DNA of 64,000 bases from Pseudoalteromonas rubra (GTDB lineage Bacteria; Pseudomonadota; Gammaproteobacteria; Enterobacterales; Alteromonadaceae), in assembly GCF_000967655.1 (NCBI RefSeq), contig NZ_JXYA01000002.1:62001-126000 (forward strand). The letters run 5' to 3'. The notes under the pieces were generated by a model. The model ran no database searches, was not told the origin of the DNA, and saw nothing but the letters and a program-made list of their open reading frames with translations. The position numbers and the translations under genes were made by a program. Positions 9,050-16,761 of the stretch are shown in pieces; positions within the stretch are counted from its first letter, which is position 1; each line of letters opens with the position of its first letter.

Positions 9050-9303
9050 GATTTAGTCTCTCCCATTTTAACCAGGATGACCGTTGCGGTCGGGGCCAGC
9101 AGAGCCAACACCAGTGCCACATTAAACAATGCGCTTTGCTGGTACACCACAGCAAGCAGTGCCAGAATGGCCACACCTATGGTGCCAAACAGCTGCAAAG
9201 AAAGTATCCGGTTAAGTTTGGAAGGGCCCAACCAAAGCCGCCACAGCCCCCCTAATAAAGTCAAAGTTAAAACTGTAACGGCCAGATTCAAATAGTCACT
9301 CAT
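9046..9303 (-). CDS. mnhF: Na+/H+ antiporter Mrp/Mnh subunit F
   Basis: 85 residues with three membrane helices. The family pattern is visible as RLWLGPSKLNRILSLQLFGT (the R.GPS..DR....L family element) followed by a short-loop hairpin and a third helix ending in TVILVKMGE. It is a small membrane subunit of the Mrp complex, with 4 bp overlaps with mnhE and mnhG. Confidence 0.9.
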   Translation of the reverse strand: MSDYLNLAVTVLTLTLLGGLWRLWLGPSKLNRILSLQLFGTIGVAILALLAVVYQQSALFNVALVLALLAPTATVILVKMGETKS

Positions 9304-9869
9304 AATTGCTCCTTCAAAACCGGCACCGATTTTTTATCTATTTCTAAATCAAATAAATAGGCTATCTTTTGTTCACAGTCAATGACATCCCGGTAATTGC
9401 GTTCAGTCACCTCAAGCATGTGGATCTGTAGTTGCTTTCCTTTCAGATGGGCACTCAAAGTACCCGGCAACAAACTGATCAGGTGTATAAACCACAACTG
9501 TGTATGCCCTGCTGGTAATTGTACCGAGTAAAAGACAGTGCCCGGACGCATTTCAACGCGCGGCGAAAACGCCAGGCTTGCGGTTTGTACTCCCCCTTTT
9601 AACGAGTTCAACAGAAAATACGGCAACAGACGCAACAAGCGACCATAATGCAGCCGGCCTGTTACAGGTTTGCCATTATTCCCTGCTGTACTCGGTGTAC
9701 TGTTAAAAAGACACATGCTCATCCAGACAGACACAGGTACAACGACAATGCCTACCACCCATGAGGACCACGCCCCTTTCGTGAGTAGCAACCAAAGTGC
9801 ACTGAAGATCAATGCTCGGATAAGCAAGGTCCGTTTGTCTGAAGTGTGAGAATGTGTCTTTGAGTTCAT
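9300..9869 (-). CDS. mnhE: Na+/H+ antiporter Mrp/Mnh subunit E
   Basis: 189 residues. Two N-terminal helices (about 15-50) precede the MnhE domain, recognised by LLPYFLLNSLKGGVQTASLAF, LISLLPGTLSAHLKGKQLQI and HMLEV. It is a membrane subunit of the Mrp complex with a cytoplasmic C-terminal domain. Its start overlaps the stop of the P-type ATPase gene by 4 bp (ATGA arrangement), which places the ATPase and the antiporter in one operon. Confidence 0.9.
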   Translation of the reverse strand: MNSKTHSHTSDKRTLLIRALIFSALWLLLTKGAWSSWVVGIVVVPVSVWMSMCLFNSTPSTAGNNGKPVTGRLHYGRLLRLLPYFLLNSLKGGVQTASLAFSPRVEMRPGTVFYSVQLPAGHTQLWFIHLISLLPGTLSAHLKGKQLQIHMLEVTERNYRDVIDCEQKIAYLFDLEIDKKSVPVLKEQL

Positions 9870-12628
9870 ACTGATTCGCTCACTCTGTTAGTGTTTGTAT
9901 CTGACGTGGCCTGAGACGTTTTATTTCTGCCGCGCAGGTGCTTCTCAACCCCAACAATCAGGGAGATTAACCAACCACAGGCAATAACACGCAGCCAGGC
10001 TTCTAGCGAGATAGGCGCACTTTGGAACCAGTCATTCATCAGAGGCTGATAGGTAAACAAGAGCTGCAGCGCCATCATCAATGCGATACCAATCCAGATC
10101 CAGCGGTTTGAGAACATCCCGACTGAAAACACAGAGCGGTCCAGCGAGCGACAGTTAAACAGGTAGAATGCTTCGCCGACGACAAACATGGCAACCGCCA
10201 CGGTTCTGGCTTGTGCTTCTGTTGCACCCCACATCAGCTCCAGCTCATACAGGCCAAAGGCTGTGATACACAATAACGACGACACCAACAAAATACGCCA
10301 CATTAAGATCCTGTCTATGATGGGGGCGTCCGGGTCGTATGGAGGACGTTCCATAATGCCCTTTTCTCTAGGCTCAAACGCCAGCATCAGGCCGAGTAAT
10401 ATCGCGGTGGTCATGTTAACCCATAGAATATGTACGGGTAACAATGGTAAAGAGACACCCAAGAGTACGGCCAGCAAGATAACCAGGCCTTCCCCGCCGT
10501 TAGTCGGCAATGTCCAGACAATGAACTTTTTGAGGTTATCGAAGACCCCCCGGCCTTCCTCAACCGCGGCGCGCACAGTGGCAAAATTATCATCGGTCAG
10601 CATCATATCCGATGCATCTCTGGCCACTTCGGTTCCGTTGAGCGCCATCGCCACACCAATATCGGCCCGTCTGAGCGCTGGTGCATCATTTACCCCATCC
10701 CCCGTCATCGCCACTACATGGCCTTCAGCCTGGAGCGATTTTACCAACTGTAACTTGTTCTCAGGGCTAACCCGTGCAAACACGTCATTGTAACTGGCAA
10801 TGTCACTGAACTCATGCTCCGACAAATCCCCTAACTGATAGCCAGTGACGGTTTTACCCGCGCTTTGCGGCTGAATAATGCCAAGCTGTTTGGCGATGCT
10901 GGTAGCGGTCAGTGCGTGGTCGCCGGTGATCATCTTGACCCGGATCCCTGCGCGGTGACAGGCTGCAACGGCCTCAATGGCTTCCGGGCGAGGCGGATCT
11001 ATCATTGCCTGTAAGCCGAGGAACACCAGCTCACCGGCCACATCTTCATGGCTCAGCGTGCTTTGCTCCTGGGAAGTCGCTTTACTGGCAAAAGCAAGTA
11101 CCCGCAGGCCCTTAGCGGCAAGGCGCTCCACTTGTTGTTCAATGGCTTCCTGATCAAGCGCGACACACGCGCCCTGCTCATTGAGCATAAACTGACACTT
11201 AGGCAAAATACTCTCGATGGAACCTTTCATATGGATTATGCGCGCGTCGTCAACGTCATCCAGAGTAGCCATATACTGATATTCAGATTGAAACGGGATG
11301 CAATCGACCCGTTTGGCATTCAGGCTGCCTGAGGCCATATTGGCTTTATGTGCCGACACCAGTAATGCCGCTTCGGTCGGGTCGCCGCTAATGCGCCACT
11401 GTGCGTTTTGCGTATCCGGTGCCATAAGCTGAGCGTCATTACACAAAGCCCCCGCTCTGAGCGTTGCATAAAGACCCGGCTGAGTGCTGGGGTCAACGGC
11501 CGCGCTCTGTAGCTCGGACTGTGGCATTTGAGCCTGGATTTCACCCTCTGGATCATACCCATTGCCAGATACCGCATAGAGCAGCCCGCCGCTGTAGATT
11601 TGCTCTACCGTCATCTCGTTTTTGGTCAAGGTGCCCGTCTTGTCAGAGCAGATAATAGTAGTGCTTCCCAGTGTTTCAACCGCTGGCAAGTTACGGATCA
11701 CCGCTTTACGTTTAGCCATCAGCGAGACACCGATGGCCAACATAATTGTAACCGCCGCAGGTAAGCCTTCGGGGATCGCGCCCACCGCCAAAGCAACCGC
11801 CGCCATAAAGGAGTCAAGCAAAGGCTGACCATGCAGATATCCGATCAATAAGGTGATGGCTGCCAGACCCACAATTGCATACAACAATACATGGCTGAAT
11901 TGCTTGATGCGCTTGGTTAATGGGGTATCCAGTGTTGGCGTAGTTGCTATCATCTCGGAGATTTTGCCAATTTCGGTATTGTCACCGGTCTCGGTGACTA
12001 CCCCAACGCCGGTACCATACACTACCAGTGTCGACGAAAATGCCATATTCTGGCGATCGCCCAGCAGGGCTTCTTTGGCAAGCACCTCGAGGTTTTTCTC
12101 GACAGGGACCGACTCGCCGGTCAATGCCGATTCATCAACCTGTAAGTCTCTGACCTTTACCAGGCGCATGTCCGCCGTCACTTTATCGCCCGCCTGCAGC
12201 AATACGATATCGCCGGGCACAAGTTGTTGAGCGGGAATGGTGGATTTTACCCCGTCGCGGATCACGGTTGCGGTTGATTTAATACTGCCCGACAAGGCGT
12301 TGATGGCATTGATCGCTTTAGACTCTTGTACAAAGCCAATGATGGCGTTGAGTAACACCACAGCGAAAATAACGATTGAGTCGACCCACTCCTGGAGGGC
12401 CAGCGTAACGACTACCGCAGAGAGTAGAATATAGACTAAGGGCTGATGGAACTGCAGGGCAAACCGCTTGAGTGGTCCATCGCCATCGTGTTTAGTAATG
12501 GCGTTCGGCCCAAACTGGGCTTGTTGCCTGTCGACCTGATGCGGGGATAAGCCCCGTTCCGGGTTGGCCTCGAACTGCTTGAGTACTGCTTCTGAGTGTT
12601 GACTGTGCCAGTCTTTCAGATCTTGCAT
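9866..12628 (-). CDS. P-type II cation-transporting ATPase
   Basis: 920 residues. Order: N-terminal cation-ATPase domain (about 1-70), actuator with DESALTGESVPVEK (about 165-178), M4 with GAIPEGLP (about 283-290), phosphorylation site CSDKTGTLT with D329, nucleotide-binding domain, hinge MTGDGVNDAP, and six C-terminal helices. It hydrolyses ATP to move a cation across the inner membrane. The family includes Ca2+ and Na+/K+ pumps, and the ion cannot be set from sequence. In M6 the motif is WVNMTTA, so the aspartate of SERCA (WVN.VTD) is alanine. GAGGTG lies 4 nt before the start. It is the first gene of the Mrp operon and overlaps mnhE by 4 bp, so monovalent cation transport is a reasonable inference. 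Confidence 0.9.
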   Translation of the reverse strand: MQDLKDWHSQHSEAVLKQFEANPERGLSPHQVDRQQAQFGPNAITKHDGDGPLKRFALQFHQPLVYILLSAVVVTLALQEWVDSIVIFAVVLLNAIIGFVQESKAINAINALSGSIKSTATVIRDGVKSTIPAQQLVPGDIVLLQAGDKVTADMRLVKVRDLQVDESALTGESVPVEKNLEVLAKEALLGDRQNMAFSSTLVVYGTGVGVVTETGDNTEIGKISEMIATTPTLDTPLTKRIKQFSHVLLYAIVGLAAITLLIGYLHGQPLLDSFMAAVALAVGAIPEGLPAAVTIMLAIGVSLMAKRKAVIRNLPAVETLGSTTIICSDKTGTLTKNEMTVEQIYSGGLLYAVSGNGYDPEGEIQAQMPQSELQSAAVDPSTQPGLYATLRAGALCNDAQLMAPDTQNAQWRISGDPTEAALLVSAHKANMASGSLNAKRVDCIPFQSEYQYMATLDDVDDARIIHMKGSIESILPKCQFMLNEQGACVALDQEAIEQQVERLAAKGLRVLAFASKATSQEQSTLSHEDVAGELVFLGLQAMIDPPRPEAIEAVAACHRAGIRVKMITGDHALTATSIAKQLGIIQPQSAGKTVTGYQLGDLSEHEFSDIASYNDVFARVSPENKLQLVKSLQAEGHVVAMTGDGVNDAPALRRADIGVAMALNGTEVARDASDMMLTDDNFATVRAAVEEGRGVFDNLKKFIVWTLPTNGGEGLVILLAVLLGVSLPLLPVHILWVNMTTAILLGLMLAFEPREKGIMERPPYDPDAPIIDRILMWRILLVSSLLCITAFGLYELELMWGATEAQARTVAVAMFVVGEAFYLFNCRSLDRSVFSVGMFSNRWIWIGIALMMALQLLFTYQPLMNDWFQSAPISLEAWLRVIACGWLISLIVGVEKHLRGRNKTSQATSDTNTNRVSESV

Positions 12629-12660
12629 AAAACACCTCGGGAACTAGTTGTACTAAAACT

Positions 12661-12688
12661 ATACTAGGGTGCAGCAACAATATGTAAA
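12661..12688 (-). promoter_or_regulatory. Possible sigma-70 promoter of the ATPase-Mrp operon
   Basis: On the minus strand TTTACA (12688-12683) and TAGTAT (12666-12661) are separated by 16 bp and lie about 33 bp before the ATPase start. The match is moderate. NhaR control is plausible from the adjacent nhaR gene, but I could not define an operator. Confidence 0.35.
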
Positions 12689-12774
12689 ACTCGAATTATT
12701 AAACTTAAAGAGTCGAAAAATACGAACAGTAAGTTTGGCACAAAGTTGATCTTATGCCACTTTAGCGTCGCATA

Positions 12775-13677
12775 TTACTTGAATAAAGACGCCTTAGCTG
12801 CGTTAAAAATAGCCGCAATGGCCGGGTGGCGGATCTTACGCTCTGCCGAAATCGCATAAAACTTTTGTTTGACGTGAGGCAGCTCTCCAACCGGGCGCAC
12901 GTGAAATGCATCACACACATCTTTGGCAATCGTGCTGGGCATAAAAAATAGCCCCAGGCCAGACTGGCCAAACGATTTCATCAATGCACTGTCGTCAAAC
13001 TGGGCGACAATATTGGGGTGAATATTTTGGTCGCTCAGCCAAAAATCAAACTCTTTGCGAATTTCATGTTGCTGTGTCGGCAGCAGCAAGGGCGCGTTAT
13101 TCAATGACATAGGAAAGTTTTTGGCATACTGACGGGCCAGCGCCGGCGCGGCCAAAAAGGTGATACCGCTTTCTCCAAGGAGATGATTATAGGCCTTAAC
13201 ACTGAAAGCCCCCGTCACGGGCACATCACTTAAAACCAGGTCCACTTTATGTATCGCCAGATCGGCGAGCATACTATCAACAGGCCCTTCCAAACTGGTC
13301 AACCGAATGTCCTGCTCAATATGCATGGCCGGCTCAATGATCTTATGGACTATGGTTTTAGGTAGTACGCTCGACGCTCCCACAATAAACTCCGCCGGCC
13401 CCACCGCGCTGTTGCCTTTTAATACATCACTCAGCTCATTGCCCAACTCAAAGATTTCGTCGGCATAACGCAATACGACTCTGCCGGTATCGGTTAAGCG
13501 CAACCCGCGCCCCTCTTTTTGCAGTAGCTCGTTGCCTACCCGCTCTTCGAGCAAAGACAACTGGCCACTGATGGTTTGCGGGGTAATATTAAGTTTGGCA
13601 CTGGCTTTGGCGATACTGCCCTCATGGGCCACCGCCCAAAAATATTTTAAGTGTTTGTAGTTAATGACATCCTGCAT
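12775..13677 (-). CDS. nhaR: LysR-family regulator NhaR
   Basis: 300 residues. The N-terminal winged helix (about 1-65) reads NYKHLKYFWAVAHEGSIAKA then NITPQTISGQLSLLEERVG, very like E. coli NhaR (NYNHLYYFW, LTPQTITGQI). The effector domain keeps further NhaR-like stretches: LDLVLSD-type VDLVLSDVP, FDDSALMKSFG and ISAERKIRHPAI. NhaR responds to Na+ and activates Na+/H+ antiporter genes in E. coli. Here it lies 146 bp upstream of the ATPase-Mrp operon on the same strand, which supports that role. GAGGA lies 6-7 nt before the ATG. Distinction from a general LysR protein rests on these matches. Confidence 0.88.
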   Translation of the reverse strand: MQDVINYKHLKYFWAVAHEGSIAKASAKLNITPQTISGQLSLLEERVGNELLQKEGRGLRLTDTGRVVLRYADEIFELGNELSDVLKGNSAVGPAEFIVGASSVLPKTIVHKIIEPAMHIEQDIRLTSLEGPVDSMLADLAIHKVDLVLSDVPVTGAFSVKAYNHLLGESGITFLAAPALARQYAKNFPMSLNNAPLLLPTQQHEIRKEFDFWLSDQNIHPNIVAQFDDSALMKSFGQSGLGLFFMPSTIAKDVCDAFHVRPVGELPHVKQKFYAISAERKIRHPAIAAIFNAAKASLFK

Positions 13678-13855
13678 GGGGCTTCCTCATAGTCAAAGAC
13701 ACTTCGAATAATCCGAACTGTAGTATATAGAACAAACGATTTCTCTTAATTCTTTTCGATTGATAGGCTTGATCAGGTAGCACTTCATACTAAAGGCAAC
13801 GTTTGAGTATGCCTAAAAGACAGGCGAGTGATAAAGCAATCAACGAGAGTAGAAT

Positions 13856-14161
13856 ATGTGGGTAGATGTGTTTTCATCCCATAGTGACACAACAGAAGCC
13901 GAGGATAATCATGTCGATGCGCAAATAAGGCTAATGCTTGGCCGCTATGCAGGGCAAATAGACAAAGTCGAAGTATATCTTTTAACCGATGAGGATATGG
14001 TACAAGCCAGTCCCCAATATCATTGCACCATACGGGTTGGACTGAAGGGCTTTCAGGCCATAGAAGTCAAAGAGGTGGCGGGTAAGGCGTCTGACGCCAT
14101 TAATGCCTGCGCGCATCGCGCCAAGCGCTACGTAAAAAGAGCATTGCGGTTTACGGGCTAA
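13856..14161 (+). CDS. HPF/RaiA-like ribosome-associated protein
   Basis: 101 residues, similar in size to HPF and RaiA. The S30AE-like beta-alpha-beta-beta-beta-alpha pattern can be followed: an N-terminal helix with VDAQIRLMLGRYAGQIDKVE, strands with CTIRVGLKGFQAIEVKEVAG, and a C-terminal basic helix ASDAINACAHRAKRYVKRAL, typical of proteins that sit in the ribosomal A/P-site channel. Role by family: ribosome inactivation or hibernation in slow growth. It is transcribed divergently from nhaR (178 bp between) and stands alone. The long form's C-terminal dimerisation domain is absent. Confidence 0.75.
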   Translation: MWVDVFSSHSDTTEAEDNHVDAQIRLMLGRYAGQIDKVEVYLLTDEDMVQASPQYHCTIRVGLKGFQAIEVKEVAGKASDAINACAHRAKRYVKRALRFTG

Positions 14162-14180
14162 GCACAGTCAAATGGTGGAA

Positions 14181-14215
14181 AAGAAAAAGGCCGCGAGTCT
14201 GAGACTTGCGGCCTT
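14181..14215 (-). terminator. Rho-independent terminator of the tRNA-Ser pair
   Basis: The near-perfect stem formed by GGCCGC(A/G)AGTC arms (14187-14215) is followed on the minus strand by TTTTTCTTTT. It lies just beyond the 3' end of the second transcribed tRNA-Ser and overlaps the end region of the convergent HPF-like gene's transcript. Confidence 0.8.
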
Positions 14216-14219
14216 AATG

Positions 14220-14310
14220 TGGCGGAGAGATAGGGATTTGAACCCTAGATACGCTATTAACGTATGCCGGTTTTCAAGACCGGTGCTTTCAACCACTCAG
14301 CCATCTCTCC
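14220..14310 (-). tRNA. tRNA-Ser (anticodon TGA), copy 2
   Basis: 91 nt including an encoded CCA. Acceptor stem GGAGAGA pairs with TCTCTCC. The anticodon arm is CCGGT-CTTGAAA-ACCGG, giving anticodon TGA. A long variable arm (CATACGTTAATAGCGTAT) marks a class II serine tRNA, and the T arm is TAGGGTTCAAATCCCTA. The sequence is identical to the neighbouring copy at 14370-14460, 59 nt upstream in the direction of transcription. Confidence 0.97.
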
Positions 14311-14369
14311 AAATCGAATTGTCGCTGCTCGCCGGTGAACTATCATGGGCAAGCCTGCGTAAAATAAAG

Positions 14370-14460
14370 TGGCGGAGAGATAGGGATTTGAACCCTAGAT
14401 ACGCTATTAACGTATGCCGGTTTTCAAGACCGGTGCTTTCAACCACTCAGCCATCTCTCC
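14370..14460 (-). tRNA. tRNA-Ser (anticodon TGA), copy 1
   Basis: 91 nt including encoded CCA, identical over its length to the second copy. It has a long variable arm and anticodon TGA in loop CTTGAAA. It is the first of the two in transcription order, directly behind a strong stable-RNA-type promoter. tRNA-Ser beside yccA is a familiar arrangement in Gammaproteobacteria. Confidence 0.97.
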
Positions 14461-14472
14461 GCAGCGGGGCGA

Positions 14473-14501
14473 ATATTAGAGAATCCCGGCCCCCTTGTGA
14501 A
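14473..14501 (-). promoter_or_regulatory. Promoter of the tRNA-Ser pair
   Basis: On the minus strand TTCACA (14501-14496), a 17-bp spacer and TAATAT (14478-14473) precede a GC-rich discriminator (TCGCCCCGC). That combination is typical of stringently controlled stable-RNA promoters. The -10 ends 12 bp before the tRNA. Confidence 0.75.
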
Positions 14502-14721
14502 GCTTTTTTTTCGCTTTTTTGTTTAATTGGTTAAAATTCACTTGATTTGTACAAACATCGGACACATTGAAAGATTTTAGAGGCTAATTTCAGTAGTTAA
14601 AGAACTTTTACGGTGGTTTTAAGGTCTACTTACTCAGAAAGGTTTGCCGAGTGATTTAACTCTTGGTAATCTTGGCCTAGAATAATTTTCGGAACATTGT
14701 GTTTCTAATAAGGAGCTGAAA

Positions 14722-15387
14722 ATGGCGTTCAATCATTCGTACACTGGCCAAAAAGTGGCTATGTCGACGGTCGAAACTAACAAGGTGCTTAAAAACACCT
14801 ACTTCCTACTGGCAATGACACTGGCATTTAGTGCGATTACTGCTGCCATCTCTATGACTATGGCACTACCGCGCTTTACCGGTCTTGTCTGTTCATTAAT
14901 TGCTTTTGGTCTTTTATTTGTTATCCAGAAAAAAGCGAATTCCAGCTCAGCGATTGGCTTGGTTTTCCTGTTCACAGGTTTACTTGGCTTTGGCTTAGGC
15001 CCAATGCTTAGTCATTATGCGGCGATGCCAAATGGTAGCCTGTTGATTGCACAAGCGCTTGGTTCGACGGCGCTGGTGTTCTTTGGTTTGTCTGCTTACG
15101 CTTTAACAACTAAAAAAGACTTCTCTTTCATGGGCGGTTTCCTGGTTGTTGGTATGCTGGTCGTGATTGTATCTAGCCTGGTTAACCTGTTCATCGGCAG
15201 CTCAGTTGCTTTTATCGCGATTAACGCGGCAGTTGTATTGCTTATGTCTGGTTTTATCCTGTACGACACAAGCCGTATCGTTAACGGTGGTGAAACAAAC
15301 TACATCCTGGCAACGGTCAGCCTGTACCTGAGCATCTATAACTTGTTCACAGCCATTCTTGCGCTACTTGGCTCAAGTGATGACTAA
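14722..15387 (+). CDS. yccA: Bax inhibitor-1/TMBIM family membrane protein YccA
   Basis: 221 residues with seven hydrophobic helices from about residue 28 to 218, the usual size for YccA. Family marks are the N-terminal NKVLKNTYFLLAMTLAFSA, the GLGPMLSHY loop, and FILYDTSRIVNGGETNYI near helix 6, where the Asp of the BI-1 di-aspartyl sensor lies. In E. coli YccA is a substrate and modulator of the membrane protease FtsH. AGGAG lies 6 nt before the ATG. Its own terminator follows. The tRNA-Ser and tus genes on either side match the order in related bacteria. Confidence 0.93.
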   Translation: MAFNHSYTGQKVAMSTVETNKVLKNTYFLLAMTLAFSAITAAISMTMALPRFTGLVCSLIAFGLLFVIQKKANSSSAIGLVFLFTGLLGFGLGPMLSHYAAMPNGSLLIAQALGSTALVFFGLSAYALTTKKDFSFMGGFLVVGMLVVIVSSLVNLFIGSSVAFIAINAAVVLLMSGFILYDTSRIVNGGETNYILATVSLYLSIYNLFTAILALLGSSDD

Positions 15388-15407
15388 TCTGCTCAGTTTG
15401 CTAAAAT

Positions 15408-15430
15408 AAGCCCCATTCGGGGCTTTTTTT
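15408..15430 (+). terminator. Terminator of yccA
   Basis: The hairpin AAGCCCC-ATTC-GGGGCTT is followed by seven T residues. It ends only 11 bp before the TTG start of tusD, so the tus promoter must lie within yccA or tus expression depends on read-through. Confidence 0.88.
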
Positions 15431-15441
15431 ATGAGTAACTT

Positions 15442-15795
15442 TTGAGCCAGTACGTACTTTCCCTGCACAGCGATGTCAGTAACCACGATGCGTTACAGCA
15501 GTTGCTGCGCTTTACCCAAGCTTTACAGGCACAAGAGCATCAAGTCGCTTGTATCTTTCTTTATCAGCAAGCCGTTTTGTTTGCCAGTCAGCATTTTAAT
15601 TTGGCCAGCGATGAACTTCAGCCAACACAGCTGTGGCAATCTCTGCATGACGCAGGTATTGCGCTAAAACTGTGCGTTACCGCGGCAGAAAAGCATGGCC
15701 TGGACACCACCCAATGTGGCCCTTTTGAGGTTGCCGGGTTGGCAGAGTTCGCCATGCTGGCGACGAAAGCGGATAAATGGGTGCAATTCAAATGA
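15442..15795 (+). CDS. tusD: Sulfurtransferase complex subunit TusD
   Basis: 117 residues of the DsrE-like fold. It accepts sulfur from TusA and passes it on for 2-thiouridine formation at tRNA wobble U34. The functional cysteine is in GIALKLCVTAAEKHGL, the position of E. coli TusD Cys78. The start codon is TTG at 15442; no ATG in frame fits the conserved N-terminus YVLSLHSDVSNHDAL, and the ribosome site is weak. The stop overlaps the tusC start (ATGA). With tusC and tusB it forms the TusBCD heterohexamer. Confidence 0.9.
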   Translation: MSQYVLSLHSDVSNHDALQQLLRFTQALQAQEHQVACIFLYQQAVLFASQHFNLASDELQPTQLWQSLHDAGIALKLCVTAAEKHGLDTTQCGPFEVAGLAEFAMLATKADKWVQFK

Positions 15796-16151
15796 GTGAA
15801 AACATTTTGGTGATCAACCACACCGCTCCATTCGACGGCGCCCATATCCGGGAAGGATTAGACATGGCCTTAATTTTTGCTGCGCTGGATCAAAATGTCT
15901 CCTGGCTTTTTAAGGGTCCTGCGGTACTGGCCCTAAAACAAGGTAACGATGCATCCCAGTTAGGTATCAAGAACTACTTTAAACAGCTTAAAACGCTTGA
16001 GATCTATGATGTTGAGCAAGTCTATGTCTGTGCTCAAGCCATGCAGCGTTTCGCGCTTACCTCTGAAGCGCTGAATATTGACGCTCAGGTCCTGACTTTG
16101 GAGGCGCAACAGGCATTACTCGCACAACAAAGTAAGGTGGTCAGTTTATGA
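15792..16151 (+). CDS. tusC: Sulfurtransferase complex subunit TusC
   Basis: 119 residues from the ATG at 15792, which overlaps the tusD stop; a start at 15777 would add five residues inside tusD. The DsrE/DsrF-like fold is recognised by ILVINHTAPFDGAHIREGLD, then ALIFAALDQNVSWLFKGPAV and the LEIYDVEQVYVC region. It is a structural subunit of TusBCD in cytosolic sulfur relay for s2U34. Its stop overlaps the tusB start by 4 bp. Confidence 0.9.
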   Translation: MSENILVINHTAPFDGAHIREGLDMALIFAALDQNVSWLFKGPAVLALKQGNDASQLGIKNYFKQLKTLEIYDVEQVYVCAQAMQRFALTSEALNIDAQVLTLEAQQALLAQQSKVVSL

Positions 16152-16423
16152 GCCTTCCTACATTACATATTTTTTCTAAGCCACTGAGCTACTATCATGA
16201 TGTATTCAGTGCAAGCTTGCTCGGTGAGCAGGATGTGCTGCTGCTCACTCGGGACGCCTGTTATGATCAGGCGGCGTGGCGCAAGCTTAGCGCCAACCGT
16301 ACCTGTATGCTCAGTGTCTGTGCTCAGGCACGCGGGATCAGCGCGCAAGATAATATCGAACCGCTCAGCGACCAGCAGTGGGTCTTGCTGGTTGAGCAAT
16401 GTCATAAAACTATTACGTGGTAA
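16148..16423 (+). CDS. tusB: Sulfurtransferase complex subunit TusB
   Basis: 91 residues, the usual TusB length. It begins with [20 protein letters not shown] and continues with the family-like [20 protein letters not shown] segment. It is the small DsrH-like subunit of the TusBCD sulfur-relay complex. It is coupled to tusC by ATGA overlap, and tusE starts 2 bp after its stop. Confidence 0.88.
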   Translation: MSLPTLHIFSKPLSYYHDVFSASLLGEQDVLLLTRDACYDQAAWRKLSANRTCMLSVCAQARGISAQDNIEPLSDQQWVLLVEQCHKTITW

Positions 16424-16425
16424 CT

Positions 16426-16755
16426 ATGCTCGTTTTTCAAGATAAACAGATCGAAACAGATAAAGAAGGCTACCTGCTCAATCATCAGGACTGGCATAAA
16501 GACTTGGCGCCCTTGCTGGCCCAGCAAGAGAATATAACGCTGACAGACGCCCACTGGGAAGTAGTCAACTTTGTGCGCGATTTTTACGAAGAATACAATA
16601 CCAGCCCGGCCATTCGCATGCTGGTTAAGGCCATCGGGCAGAAGCTGGGGGAAGATAAGGGTAAAAGCATTTACCTGTATAAGCTGTTTCCGAAAGGTCC
16701 GGCAAAACAGGCCACTAAAATAGCCGGCCTGCCAAAACCGGCTAAGTGTATCTAA
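16426..16755 (+). CDS. tusE: Sulfurtransferase TusE (DsrC family)
   Basis: 109 residues when started at the ATG at 16426, 2 bp after tusB. DsrC family marks are [37 protein letters not shown] and the C-terminal tail GLPKPAKCI, with the conserved penultimate cysteine. TusE takes sulfur from TusBCD and hands it to MnmA for 2-thiolation of tRNA U34. A single-Cys TusE rather than two-Cys DsrC fits the absence of dissimilatory sulfur genes. TusA is not in the window. Confidence 0.93.
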   Translation: MLVFQDKQIETDKEGYLLNHQDWHKDLAPLLAQQENITLTDAHWEVVNFVRDFYEEYNTSPAIRMLVKAIGQKLGEDKGKSIYLYKLFPKGPAKQATKIAGLPKPAKCI

Positions 16756-16761
16756 GTCACC

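Noticed and set aside
14172..14534. Plus-strand 120-codon open frame with an internal protein repeat
   Set aside because: It runs antisense through both tRNA-Ser genes; the repeated protein sequence is only the duplicated tRNA.
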